Shown here: positions 11,301 through 21,172 of the stretch, in pieces
Layout: each line of letters opens with the position of its first letter
Position numbering within the stretch: the first letter of the stretch is position 1
NCBI GenBank assembly: GCA_003427395.1
Contig: BFEA01000352.1
Span: 944,325-996,789, forward strand
Origin: Chara braunii
Lineage: Eukaryota; Streptophyta; Charophyceae; Charales; Characeae
Reading direction: 5' to 3'
DNA length: 52,465 nucleotides
Notes under the pieces: generated by a model
Told to the model about the DNA's origin: nothing
The model's database searches: none
What the model saw: the letters and a program-made list of their open reading frames with translations, nothing else
Made by a program: the position numbers and the translations under genes

Positions 11301-12060
11301 GGCGAAGGCGTTGGGGCCGGCTGGGTAGGGCAGCTGCTAAGGCTGTCCGTTGCCGACCCCGCCTGCCAGCCACGGTAGCAAGCAGGCTTAGCAGGCACAA
11401 CCTGCTAGGCCCTGGAAGGGGGCCTGCTGGGCACCGGAAGCCCTTCATATATAAGGGCTACTCCTTTCGTGATGTGAGAAGGAGCTAGGAGCGGCCCAGG
11501 CGACACGGTCAATTTCGACCACGCGATCCACCAGATCACGCGACCAAAATCGGCCGTGTGGGTAGCATGACCCCTGCTCAAGGATGACACGCATGAATCG
11601 AGGGGGGAACCAAAATTGTTTTACTTTCTTGGGGGGTAAAAAAAAGGGAAAAAAAAAGAGAAAACTTACCTGTCACGTATCTAAATGCCTAAGTGCCAGA
11701 TACGGGCTTTAGCAAGGACATCGGGGCATCATTACGAGGTAAGTCACGTGTCTTTCTTTTTTTCTTTTTTTTCTTCTTTTTTTTCGTCTTCTATTTTGCT
11801 CATTTTGCCACTAGGGCGAAACGACACGACGAGAATTAGCCGTTGGGAAAAAAAAAAATAAAAAAAAATAAAAAAACTAAAACTAAAGCGCCATGTGGCG
11901 CTGTAAGAAGTAACGGGGACTTAGTGTACCCACAAACTATGTAGATGCCCGTAAGAACGGGCGACCTTTTCGATAGTAGGTAAGTATTTTTTTCTTTTTC
12001 TTTTTTTTCTTTCCGAATTTTGTTTTAGATTTGTTCCTTTTTAAATTTTATTTAGTTTTT
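11301..12060. other. No recognisable gene; homopolymer-rich with GGTAAGT words
   Basis: A GC-rich first half (to about 11600) is followed by A-runs and T-runs. GGTAAGT occurs at about 11740 and 11980, and its complement near 11667, next to T-rich tracts. They may be decayed relatives of the dispersed module or chance donor-like words. No domain is seen in any frame. Confidence 0.4.
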
Positions 12061-12173
12061 TTTACTTTTGGTGCCTCGTGAAAACGAACGCGCACCTGTT
12101 CGCTCAATGGGGCACCCGTTGGAACTGGAACGATACAGGGAAGGTGGCGTGGCCCTTGCGCAGGGAATGGACG

Positions 12174-12480
12174 CCCGTTCGTTTGAAACGAACGGGACAA
12201 AAAGGAAAAAAAAAAAAAAGGAGGGCATGGGGTCTCGCGGCACTACTCTCGAAATGTGCAAAACGAGAGTGAATCTTCCGCTAGAATATGGAAAGATGCA
12301 CGACATGATTTTTGTCCTTTATGCATGTCGAAGAGTAGTGCAGCAGCCCCCATGATGTGCCAGACCGTTTTCGTCGGTCTCACGCCGACTCATCAGGGGG
12401 CTGAGCCCCAACTGCTCATCCGTGGATGAGCAAAAGTGAATGAACCCGCCGCCCATGGGCGACTACGTTCGGGGTTAGTA

Positions 12481-12530
<50 letters not shown>

Positions 12531-12944
12531 GGTGACTTTTGGTGCCCCTTTTTGTCAAAAGCAAAGATTTGCGCCTGTTTGCTTGAAAAACGGACTGCAG
12601 ATCGTCGCCTGTACCTGGCGACAATTGCGTCCGGGTACAGGCGCGTTGAGCAAGGGGGGGGTAGAAGTCCTTGTTGAACCTGACTCTTGTCTGACTCTGT
12701 GAGGCCGTGGAACAGGTGCAGCCCCTAAAAGTTTCTAGGGGCTGATGGGACTGCAGCTGTTCATTTTTGAACAGGCTGCTGCAGATGGCTGAATTCAGCC
12801 ATTTGCTACCACGTTTGGCTTGGAAAGGCAGCCATGTGCATGCATAGCACTTGGAACTTGGTTCCCCTAGGGGAACATCAAGGTTCCCAACCCTCGATCG
12901 AAGTTCAGATCGAGGGTCAGGCTCAACCCCGTTTTTTGGTTGAG
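12174..12944. repeat. Cluster of short perfect hairpins with unrelated stems
   Basis: Perfect or near-perfect stems follow one another. They are an 11-bp arm with a 1-nt centre at 12174-12196 (CCCGTTCGTTT first arm), TGCTCATCC/GGATGAGCA (12413-12432), CGCCCATGGGCG (12450-12461), CGCCTGTACC/GGTACAGGCG (12606-12643), AGCCCCTA/TAGGGGCT (12720-12743), CTGTTCA/TGAACAG (12757-12774), ATGGCTGAATTCAGCCAT (12785-12802), GTTCCCCTAGGGGAAC (12861-12876), ACCCTCGATC/GATCGAGGGT (12890-12917) and CTCAACC/GGTTGAG (12922-12944). The stems share no sequence. The cluster lies directly upstream of a TATA-like box. Confidence 0.8.
12484..12528. repeat. (GA)n microsatellite
   Basis: About 45 bp of uninterrupted AG repeats inside the hairpin cluster. 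It is followed by GTGAGGTGACTTTTGGTG, related to a word at 12064. Confidence 0.95.
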
Positions 12945-12975
12945 TCTCAAATGGCTGCCCACCACTCCAGCCCAG

Positions 12976-12984
12976 CTATAAAAG
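12976..12984 (+). promoter_or_regulatory. Possible TATA box
   Basis: CTATAAAAG, immediately downstream of the hairpin cluster and upstream of the ~54-bp repeat array. It resembles a plant Pol II TATA element, such as one in an LTR. No transcript start or downstream gene supports it, so this is tentative. Confidence 0.25.
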
Positions 12985-13197
12985 TAGGGTTGACCAGCAG
13001 CATCCTCACTCAGTTGAGGTGCTGCCCACATTCTGATTGAGTGTGGAGTGGAGAGCAGCATTATGCTTCCAGAGTGTTGAGGGCCAGCGAGTAAGAGAAA
13101 GAGTGGAGTGGAGGTCTGCAGTGAGAGAGGAAAGGAGAGGCTGCCATAACCATCGGGCCACGTGGTGCCAGCGGGAGGTGCTGCTGTTCGCAGCAGG

Positions 13198-13645
13198 TAC
13201 TCGACAAGTGGTGCAGGGGAGACTCTGCCCATTTTGCATGGCAGCGGCAGGGTCCTCGGCAAGCAGTGCAGGGGAGACTCCGCTCGTTTTGCACGGCGAC
13301 AATAGTCATCGGCAAGTGGTGCAGGGGAGACTCTGCCCGTGTTGCGCAGCGTCGACAACCATTTTTGGAGTAACTTTGAGGTGATGCTGTTCACTTTGCA
13401 CGACAACGGCGACGCTTTTGGCGGTGACGCGGAAGCGTTGCCGATTTTTTTGCGGCAGCGGCACTGAGATTTGGCAGCGACGCGGAAGCGCTGCTGGATT
13501 TCCGTGGCAACGGCGCTGGTTTTCTTGGCGGTGGTGCAGAAGCGCTGCCAAAATTTTACGGCGACAGTGCTGATTTTTTTTGGCGGTGGTGCGGAATCAC
13601 TGGCAGGGGTTTTACGACAGTGGCGGTGGTATTTTGCATGGACTA
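13198..13645. repeat. Diverged ~54-bp tandem repeats
   Basis: Two adjoining sets. In the first, GTGCAGGGGAGACTC recurs at 13211, 13266 and 13319 (steps of 55 and 53). In the second, the word (GACGCGG/GGTGCGG)AAGCGCTGCC recurs at 13426, 13479, 13534 and 13588 (steps of 53, 55 and 54), separated by T-rich stretches. The second word resembles the AGCGCTGCCGAAATTT motif of the 17-kb array. Confidence 0.7.
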
Positions 13646-15240
13646 CTGAAAACGATGGTTGGGCATTGGCGCAGTGAAGGTGCTGCTAAAACGGTAGTAC
13701 GTTTTAAAGTGGCTTGAGCGTGGCGCCGCAGTGACAGTGATATTGGAGGCGAGTGACGGCAACATTGAGACGCTGTCAAGTTGTTGAGGTGATTGTGTGT
13801 TGAGAGGGTGTCGCGGCAAGCGAACGTTTTAGGGAGTGGTGTGGATCACTTTGCTGACGACTTGTTGCGACGACCTTCTCGTCAAGCGGCGTGATTCTAT
13901 ACGATCTTCTTGAGTCGGCCGGACCAAACTTCACTCGAGGTTAGTTGAGTGACTCAGACTTCTTTTCACACCTGTGTGAACCCGCACTTTGCTTGACCCT
14001 ATTCGTTTTGAATGTTCAAAAGAAAAGGTAAAGGAAAGTTGTGCAAATCATGCATGTGAATGGAAGGGTCTGACTTGAGTATGAATTTGTATTGGTTCTT
14101 TTGCACTTGTTTCCTTTGCGTTTTGTGCAGTAGGTAGAAGGATGCTTGCAAAGGAGATTGATTGTGCCTGTTGGAAAAAAGGGAAAAGGATTGTCTTTTC
14201 GTTACTTCTCACCTGCCTGCCCGTCAAAAAGGATTCAGTGTTTTGAAGAACTTCAATTATGTGTGGACCACAAAATGAGTTCAATTGAAATAAAGCAGAT
14301 AAGGTCAAACGGATTTAACTTTCTCCCCATGATTGACCTTCTATCCCGATCGACCTTATCTACCTATACCTGTCCAAATGATTCTCGTTGTCTATCTTTT
14401 TCTTTTTCATCTAAGTTACCAAAAACTTGTTAATAATGAAAATAAAAGAAACCTACTCATGGCGAGCACAATCTTTCTCTCTAGGAAGTATCCAAGGCGG
14501 GGGTTCGTATGCTTTCGGAGCCGACCCTGTTATCGACTTGGAGTGAACCCGATTCGTCGGGGGTGATACTCTGCCGACTCGGTGGTGACGGCCCAACCTC
14601 TGAGATCCGAGTCTTCGGGCGAGGGCAAGGGGAATGAGTATCCACAAGACCACTCCCTAGAGGGATAGGTGCGTGTTGGGGACAGAAGAAACTCCAACCC
14701 ACAAGAAGAAGTAGGTAATGAAGGTGATGGTTCTCTTTGCGCAGTGATATCGACTGCGGTTCTGTTTTGCATGACCTAATGATGTAAGTGGATACTTCAT
14801 CATTCGTGGAACAGAAAGAGTAATTATTGCTCAGGAGGAAAAAGTGACCAACAAAATTTTGATCTGCTCCTCCAAGCAAGTTGCATATGGTACAGAGATG
14901 CGGTCGAACCGAGAGTTCAAACTTCGACCAGGAGCCAGATCACTTGTTGATCTGCATGGTAGCAGTGGAATTTACTTGCAGTTCCTGACAAGGGTTTAAT
15001 AGTTGTCGACAGACTCAGCCGTAAGTTGAAGGTTAGGTTGTCCTTCCTAATCCTTCGTCAGTATCGGGTCTCCGCCTTGGAAGTGGTGGAATAATAGTAT
15101 CGTTAGTCATATAGGCCGGGAAGAATAACCTTGGCAGATCATCTCATCAAGTCAAAATTCAATCTTGTGTGATTGGATGTAAAGTGTATTGATTTTATTT
15201 ATTTATTTTGTGGTCATAGAATTATAAAGGGACTAGGATT
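13646..15240. other. No recognisable gene; a few short hairpins
   Basis: About 1.6 kb without a convincing coding region. Minus frames of 132 and 80 codons near 14480-14880 have no domain. Short hairpins again appear: GGTCGAA/TTCGACC (14902-14929) and CAGATCA/TGATCTG (14936-14954). Confidence 0.4.
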
Positions 15241-15736
15241 ATGTTGTGGGTTTCACGTTTGGTTGAGACCGTCCTAGTCGACCGACCTTCGTTTGTATCG
15301 AGGAGATCAACGCCCCAGGAAACGGACAACGTTCGGGTTCACTTGGCGTTAACCAAGCGTACCTATACTCCAGCGAGCGAGCAAACTTCCTCGACTGACC
15401 TACCTCTGCAATTGCATGTAAAAGCTTTCGCACGTGGGGCAGTAGCTCGGTAGGGATACGCCCCTGAGGGTGGTGACAACCCGTTAGGGAAGGTAAGATG
15501 TGCCCTGCGAGAACCTATCCTGTCGTAAGGGACCGTGAGATGTATAGCTGGCGCACCCGGTTAGACCGGCGAAGGGGCAATGCAACCTCGTTCGTCCCGA
15601 CGATTCGCAAGACTATTTATGCATTGTCATAAGTTGTCTCTTGGTTATATTTTTGTTTGAACTCCTACGTGACATAGTCGGGAGGGTTCCTGCGCTTTGC
15701 GAAAAAAGGGGGAGCCGATGCGCTCGACAGACAGGA
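15241..15736 (+). repeat. Direct repeat D, copy 1
   Basis: Homologous in the same orientation to 18930-19380. Shared words in order: TAGTCGACCGAC; GAGCGA/GAACGA; CTACCTCTGC(A/G)ATTGCA; AGCTTTCG; TAGCTCGG(T/C)(A/G)GGGATACGCCC; GGTGACAA; CCTATCCTGTCGT; TAACTGGCGCAC or its variant; ACTCCT(A/G)CGTGAC; CCGATGCGCT. It abuts inverted arm A' at about 15737. It is non-coding by eye and probably part of a long retroelement. Confidence 0.75.
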
Positions 15737-17065
15737 TTGCAACCCGTAGGACCACAACAAGACTTTGTGGGGACTCAGCCCACCGATTGCGGGAGCTCTG
15801 CTGAAACTCAGGAGAAGTTTTGGAGGCAGGGAACTGAGAGGTAAATATTTCGTTTTTCCTCTATAAACCCAGTTATAACCCACTATTTGTATTCCTGACT
15901 ATGTTTTCACTGCATATATTGTGTGCATAATTACTTTGATTTTTGGTTTGACTTTCAGGACAAGATTCATACCTAAATAAAGGAAGGTATGCGTAATGTC
16001 AGTTTCAATTTTGTTGTCTGACTGAAAGCAGATTGTGGGATTGCATATGGGGGAAGGATGGGAGGAATGATAGTATTGCTTGTGTCTGACTGGGTCAATC
16101 AAAGGTTAGGACAATGTCCATAAGATTGGAGGGTCCAGTGCTATGTTTATTCTTGATTGCCTGACGACTAGACAAGTTCCCATTAGTTTGGGTGGTCTGG
16201 TTGCTCTGACTTGCGAGGGCTAATTGTGATTGGTTTTTCAAGGACCAAGCATGTTCCATAAGTTTGGGTGACTTGGTCGCCTTGTTTACTTTGGGTTCCT
16301 TTCAGTTTCTTTTGGTTCTGAACGAGGAGGTCTGAGCATGTTCCATAAGTTTGGGTGGTTCGGCCTTTTCCTGCTTTGGGTAAGAAAAATGATTTCGCAG
16401 AGGACCAGACATGTTCCATAAGTTTGGGTGGTCTTGGTCCAACGCCATGTACATGCTGAAACTGAAAGGTTATAACTAAGAATAAATTTGTGATACGAAG
16501 GGGCAAATTGAATCTTGAGTTAAAAATGATCGGTTCAGTTATATGCTACCTCAAAAGACTAAGTGCAGATAATTATATAAAATTGGGATACTTAAACAGT
16601 TCAGGGCGACTAGGGTGGCCTAGTCATATGGCCAAAGAAGATAAAAGTTGTTGTGCTCTTTGTTTGTGTATATTCAGTGGTTGAGCTAAACATGTTCCAT
16701 AAGTTTGAGTGGTCTAGTTTTATGCCTTATGTAAGCTGGGTACAAAGGGATAAATCATTGAAAAATCATGAACTATTGTTTAACAAGGCTGACTTTGGGC
16801 TGTTGAGAGTACTTACCTTTGTGGTTTGGCCTTGCATGTGGCTGAGTGAGATCACTATTTAGTCTAAGTGTTCAAGTTTGGTAGGTAGTTGCTTTAGCCG
16901 CTCTCCACGTGCTAGAGCTATAAAAGTTAGTTTCAATTCCTACATTTTCTTAGCAAAATTTATTTTACGTAGGTCGGTTTCTGCATTTTGTGGGATCATT
17001 TATTATATTTGGTGTTGTATAAATTTTGGTAAGCTACTTTCTCTACGGGAAGCGCTGCCGAAATT
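15737..17065 (-). repeat. Inverted-repeat arm A' (right copy)
   Basis: Reverse complement of 220-1690. It contains minus-strand copies of the loop-hairpin family at about 16160-16200, 16240-16275, 16328-16365, 16400-16440 and 16685-16720, and the GACTAGG/CCTAGTC hairpin at about 16607-16625. Some stems keep pairing through wobble or a bulge; at least one has lost it. Confidence 0.8.
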
Positions 17066-17680
17066 TTTACAAAACCAAGGAGTTAGTCAAAATTTATCTT
17101 TTCAAAGTTTAGTTTGTCTGACCTTTTGTATATGACTTAGTAAAAATATGAAAAACCTCATTTTCTAAAGGGAGTGCTGTCCAAATTTTTGCAAATTCAG
17201 GGAGTTAGACAAAATTGGACCTTGACAAGTCACAGTCACTTTAGATTCTGAACTTAGTTTTGCTTGGATTAACACTTTTCTAAAGAGAGTGCTGCCGAAT
17301 TTTTTATAAATCTAGTTAAATTTTGTCTTAGTTGAACTCAGGTTTGCTCTTAGTTCATATCTGACTTAGTGAAAATCTGGAAAGTCTTCTTTTCTAAAGG
17401 GAGTGCTATCCAAATTTTTACTAATTTAGGGAGTTAGACAAAATTTGACTTTCCAGAATTAGAGATTAATTTTGTTTTCATATCTGAGCTAATATAAATT
17501 TTGAGAAGACACTTTTCCTACTGGAAGCGCTACCAAAATTTTCTTAGTTTAAAAGAGTCAGATTTTTCTTAGTTTAATGGAGTTAAACTATATTTTGATA
17601 GATGACAATTCTGGTAATCCACCCTGAATAGGGGAGATACTGCCATAGGTCTATATTGCGTTGGATACTGGCTTAGAGGT
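17000..17680. repeat. ~117-bp degenerate tandem array
   Basis: The word GGGA(A/G)(C/T)GCTGCC(G/A)AAATTTT recurs with drift at 17047, 17170, 17285, 17399, 17522 and 17633, i.e. steps of 123, 115, 114, 123 and 111 bp. Each is followed by an AGTTAG-type word. The first unit belongs to arm A', so the array extends outward from the inverted repeat. The left arm has only the one unit at about 242-265. Confidence 0.7.
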
Positions 17681-18929
17681 AGGCCTAGGCTTAGCTTGTA
17701 GGAGGACCTTAGGTGAGAATGTGCCAGGGAGATTCACTCCCCATGCACTAATGATTTAGCTTGGGCATTGACCTGTTTTATGATACAGACCTTCTTTGGA
17801 CACTCGATTCAGGATTTTGACTAGATTCAGCGTAATCCCAAGAGGATCATCTTCTGTTATCACTGATAACAGGTCGGTTGCCGATTTGTCGGTTTACGAC
17901 TCAACTCCAATCCACTCTTGCCACTCAACCTAAAGACTTTAGCCTTGTGATTTGAATTGTTTTGTTGTGTTTTCGCCCAGACTTCATTTGAATGACCATT
18001 TAACGAAAGTACTGAGTATTTTATTTTGAGGAGTTGCACAAGAGTGAGGCTTGTATGGCTAAAGCGAGGGGTGTGAGTGCAGAGATTGGTTGAAGTTGAC
18101 CCCGTGTAGTGCGTGAACTTTTGGTTGATTTCTTGATGTGATTGCATGTATGTTTGGTGGTTCGGATTTTGGATTTGACTGCCTGCGATCATATACATAT
18201 ATATGGCTGAGAGGAGTCCTACTGTGATTGTGAGAAGAGATCATCTCATATTTATAACCCTCTTACATGTGTAAATAAATATATCTTGAGTGCTTCGAGC
18301 GACCTACTGTGACCGCGCGTAAGGGTTAAACCGATTACGTTCTTGAGAGAAAAGGGGGATCCCTTGGTATCCTTTGCTTTTTAAAGTTTTATAGTTGGAC
18401 GTTGTAGTCCGTGCCAACCGTCAAGGTCAAACCCATTGATTTCTCTTCAGGCCTTAGATGATGGGGCTGGTCTCCAGGGTGATAAGAGATGATTGCCATC
18501 ACAGGTATGAACCTGTGTACCACCCACTCTCCGCAGGGTGCAGAAGAGGGTGTGGTTCTCAACCGCACTTGGCGGTTGTCCAACGTCGAGAGATCAATCC
18601 CTCAAGGTGTGTGTCAGCCGACACTTGAGTGTCGAATGCGACCCTCGAGATTAACAAGGACCTTATGAGTATGGGTACTACATGGTACGCCATCATTGCG
18701 ACTGCTTGTGTATGCTTGCATTGCGAGTCGATATGAGTTAGCCCTGTGTCCGCGTGTTTTTTATACTAAGTCTCGCGCGCGACGCCTATCCGATTTCCGT
18801 ATTGGAGAGTTATGGAATGACTACTAAGGGACTAGGAGTGTTGTCGTGTTGTTTGTTCTGTGTCGTTCTGTATATGTGGGTGTGCGTGCGTGTTTTAATT
18901 CTTATGTCTTTTGAGTGGTGTACGCGTGG
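17681..18929. other. No recognisable gene (17.7-18.9 kb)
   Basis: Open frames up to 112 codons on minus and 64 on plus show no domain. It lies between the 117-bp array and direct repeat D copy 2. Confidence 0.4.
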
Positions 18930-19380
18930 TGTGTGGGATGCATCTTAGTCGACCGACGACGAGTCACGCTTGGGACGTCAGCCTCCCAAGGCGTCGATTC
19001 GCGTGCAGGTCCGATAGAGGCGTAAAACCGCGCGTACCCGCTATGATGCAGCGAACGAGAAACGCCCTTGCCTGGTCCACCTCTGCGATTGCAGCTGATT
19101 AGCTTTCGTACTCTAGACTGGTAGCTCGGCGGGGATACGCCCACCGAAGGAAGGTGACAATTCCCGTAAGGTGGAGGTAAGTCGTGCCTCGCGTAGGCCC
19201 TATCCTGTCGTTAGGGCTCGCGAGAGGTATAACTGGCGCACTCGGCCGGAGCGACTTGCGGAAGCTCCATATGTATTCGCGACGAGGATCAGACCAACTC
19301 CTGCGTGACGCGGCCAGGAGGGTCCCGCCCCGTTTTGTGCCATGCTGGACCGATGCGCTAGACAGCGTGTTGGACCCTCC
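18930..19380 (+). repeat. Direct repeat D, copy 2
   Basis: Same word order as 15241-15736, at roughly two-thirds identity by eye, about 3.7 kb downstream. The best-kept core is the GGGGATACGCCC to CCTATCCTGTCGT interval. Confidence 0.75.
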
Positions 19381-19465
19381 TTTGTCCGACCCTCCTTGCT
19401 CACCCGAACCTCCCCCCTTTCCTTCTGCTTCAGCTCCACACATGATGTCGGATTTCATGCCTTCT

Positions 19466-19860
19466 TCACACGTCCCAGATGGTTTTTTCAACACTCACTC
19501 TATCATCTGCCAAAGATGTCGACCGAATATGGTGTAAAGACCTTCCCCCTCTCTTTACTCTTCGGTCATGTCTAAGAGTTTGACCCCACAAGAAAAATGA
19601 TGGAAAAAACGTCCGGCCAAAAAAAACGGTTTGATGGTCTGAACGCCGCACCTTGTCCACAAGCACTTTCAACTTCTGTCCCAGGTTAAACCATTTTTTC
19701 CTGCAATCCTCGATGAACCTCATCATCCCTTTCTCTTTCATGCGGTTGGACACCCACTTCTGTCTCTCCCCCTTCTTCATAAACTTGTGCCTGACGGTGA
19801 CATATATTATCATCTCGTTGTAGGACCCCACCCTATTCGATTTTTGAGCATGAGTCGACC
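19466..19860 (-). pseudogene. Myb/SANT-like (trihelix-type) DNA-binding domain fragment
   Basis: An open frame reads through about 121 codons from 19831 to 19466. Residues around 15-60 have the pattern of the last helices of a Myb/SANT-like domain: a basic KFMKKGERQKW start, MKEKG, then EDCRKKWFNL followed by a Lys-rich helix. Such domains occur in trihelix transcription factors and in proteins associated with PIF/Harbinger transposons. Only the C-terminal half of the domain is visible. The following residues (Phe-rich, then basic) do not look like a continuing protein. No start, partner exon or transposase is seen nearby. I read it as a decayed fragment; it could also be one exon of an unrecognised gene. 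Confidence 0.4.
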
Positions 19861-20974
19861 CATCTACGGGTCCCAGTTAGCTCGGTTCTATTCACACTCA
19901 TGCTCAGGGCGACGGGTCATTCGTCACAGGGTCACCCCCACCTAGTCCTTTGAGATGGATGGGGTTGGACCATTGAGCGAGGGACTTTGACATTGGGGAT
20001 GTAACTTCGCTTTCTCGCAGGCGTTATTTCCTCGATATTTTTATTATGTTCGCAAGCAAGCAGTCAAGGGGTCCTTTGAGAATTTCTCTTCTATTATTTG
20101 CAGGTTGAGCGTCATTCTTGGGCCACATATCCATTCATTAACGCAATGCTCATACGGCTTCACCGAGGTAGGAGACTCTCTCTATCCTCTTGGTCGGTCT
20201 ACGCACTAGCCTTCGTTGTCTCACATATCATGCATCATGCTTTGTTCCACCCCTTAGTATTTTCAAGGTTCCGCCCACATACTCATATGATATGACGATC
20301 ATCATGGTCGTCCGACACTTTTGCGGATCCTAACCTTACAAACCATATTTTTTCATTCACATTTGGAGTCGCATGCACAAACAGACTCATTCATAGGCAA
20401 AGGTTACGTTCACAACCCGCTTAGCTTCTATCCCTCTTTCCTTTTGTTGCCCGGCTCATCCGGGCGCGGTTCGGTTCAAGGCACCTTAAAGGTTACTCAC
20501 CTGCACACTCAACACAATGCGGGTAGGTACAATCCCCATTTGGGGTCAACACGTAGTCCCTCCGTCATGCTTAATTTGGGTTGGTCTTAGGTTCCTTCCT
20601 TCTCGTTTCCTTCCATTGTCCAAGTCATCCTCTTTTCTTAGTTATGCATTCGGGGTTCCGGACATGTCAACAAACCTTGCTTTTACTCAACAATCCTCTC
20701 TAGTCCCTCTTGGATTTGTCAACCTTCAAACCCTCAAGCACTTTGCACTCACATCCTTTTCAAACATTAAACACCTTCTTTTTTTTTTTCTTAGTGGCCC
20801 AAGAGACCGACAACCCTTCCCATCCCCTCTCCTTCCACCAAGTGAGACCAAAATTCTTTCACCGTTTGTCCCCTAGCAATGTAAGAAATGAGTGGGGAAG
20901 GGTTAGTTGCATGCCAAGAGGAAAGGGAAGAGAGGGTAATGATTGACCTTGGGGTTATGAGAGAGGAGGATGAG

Positions 20975-20982
<8 letters not shown>
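19861..20982. other. No recognisable gene (19.9-21.0 kb)
   Basis: Overlapping plus frames of 65-119 codons near 20100-20950 are Phe/Ser/Pro/Leu-rich with no domain. No repeat family was recognised. Confidence 0.4.

Positions 20983-21063
<81 letters not shown>
20983..21063. repeat. (GA)n microsatellite
   Basis: About 80 bp of near-perfect GA dinucleotides, about 110 bp upstream of the 54-bp minisatellite. Confidence 0.97.
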
Positions 21064-21066
<3 letters not shown>

Positions 21067-21172
21067 CCGTAAGCCGAATCCAAGCTTACCCTCTACCTGA
21101 CCTACCGTCCTATCTATGACTCATTTTCACGATTTGCTACCCTATGTACCTTTGATCATGACATTGGTTGCT

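Noticed and set aside
14453-14879. 132-codon minus open frame as a gene
   Set aside because: No recognisable domain, overlapping frames on the same strand, and surrounding non-coding repeats.
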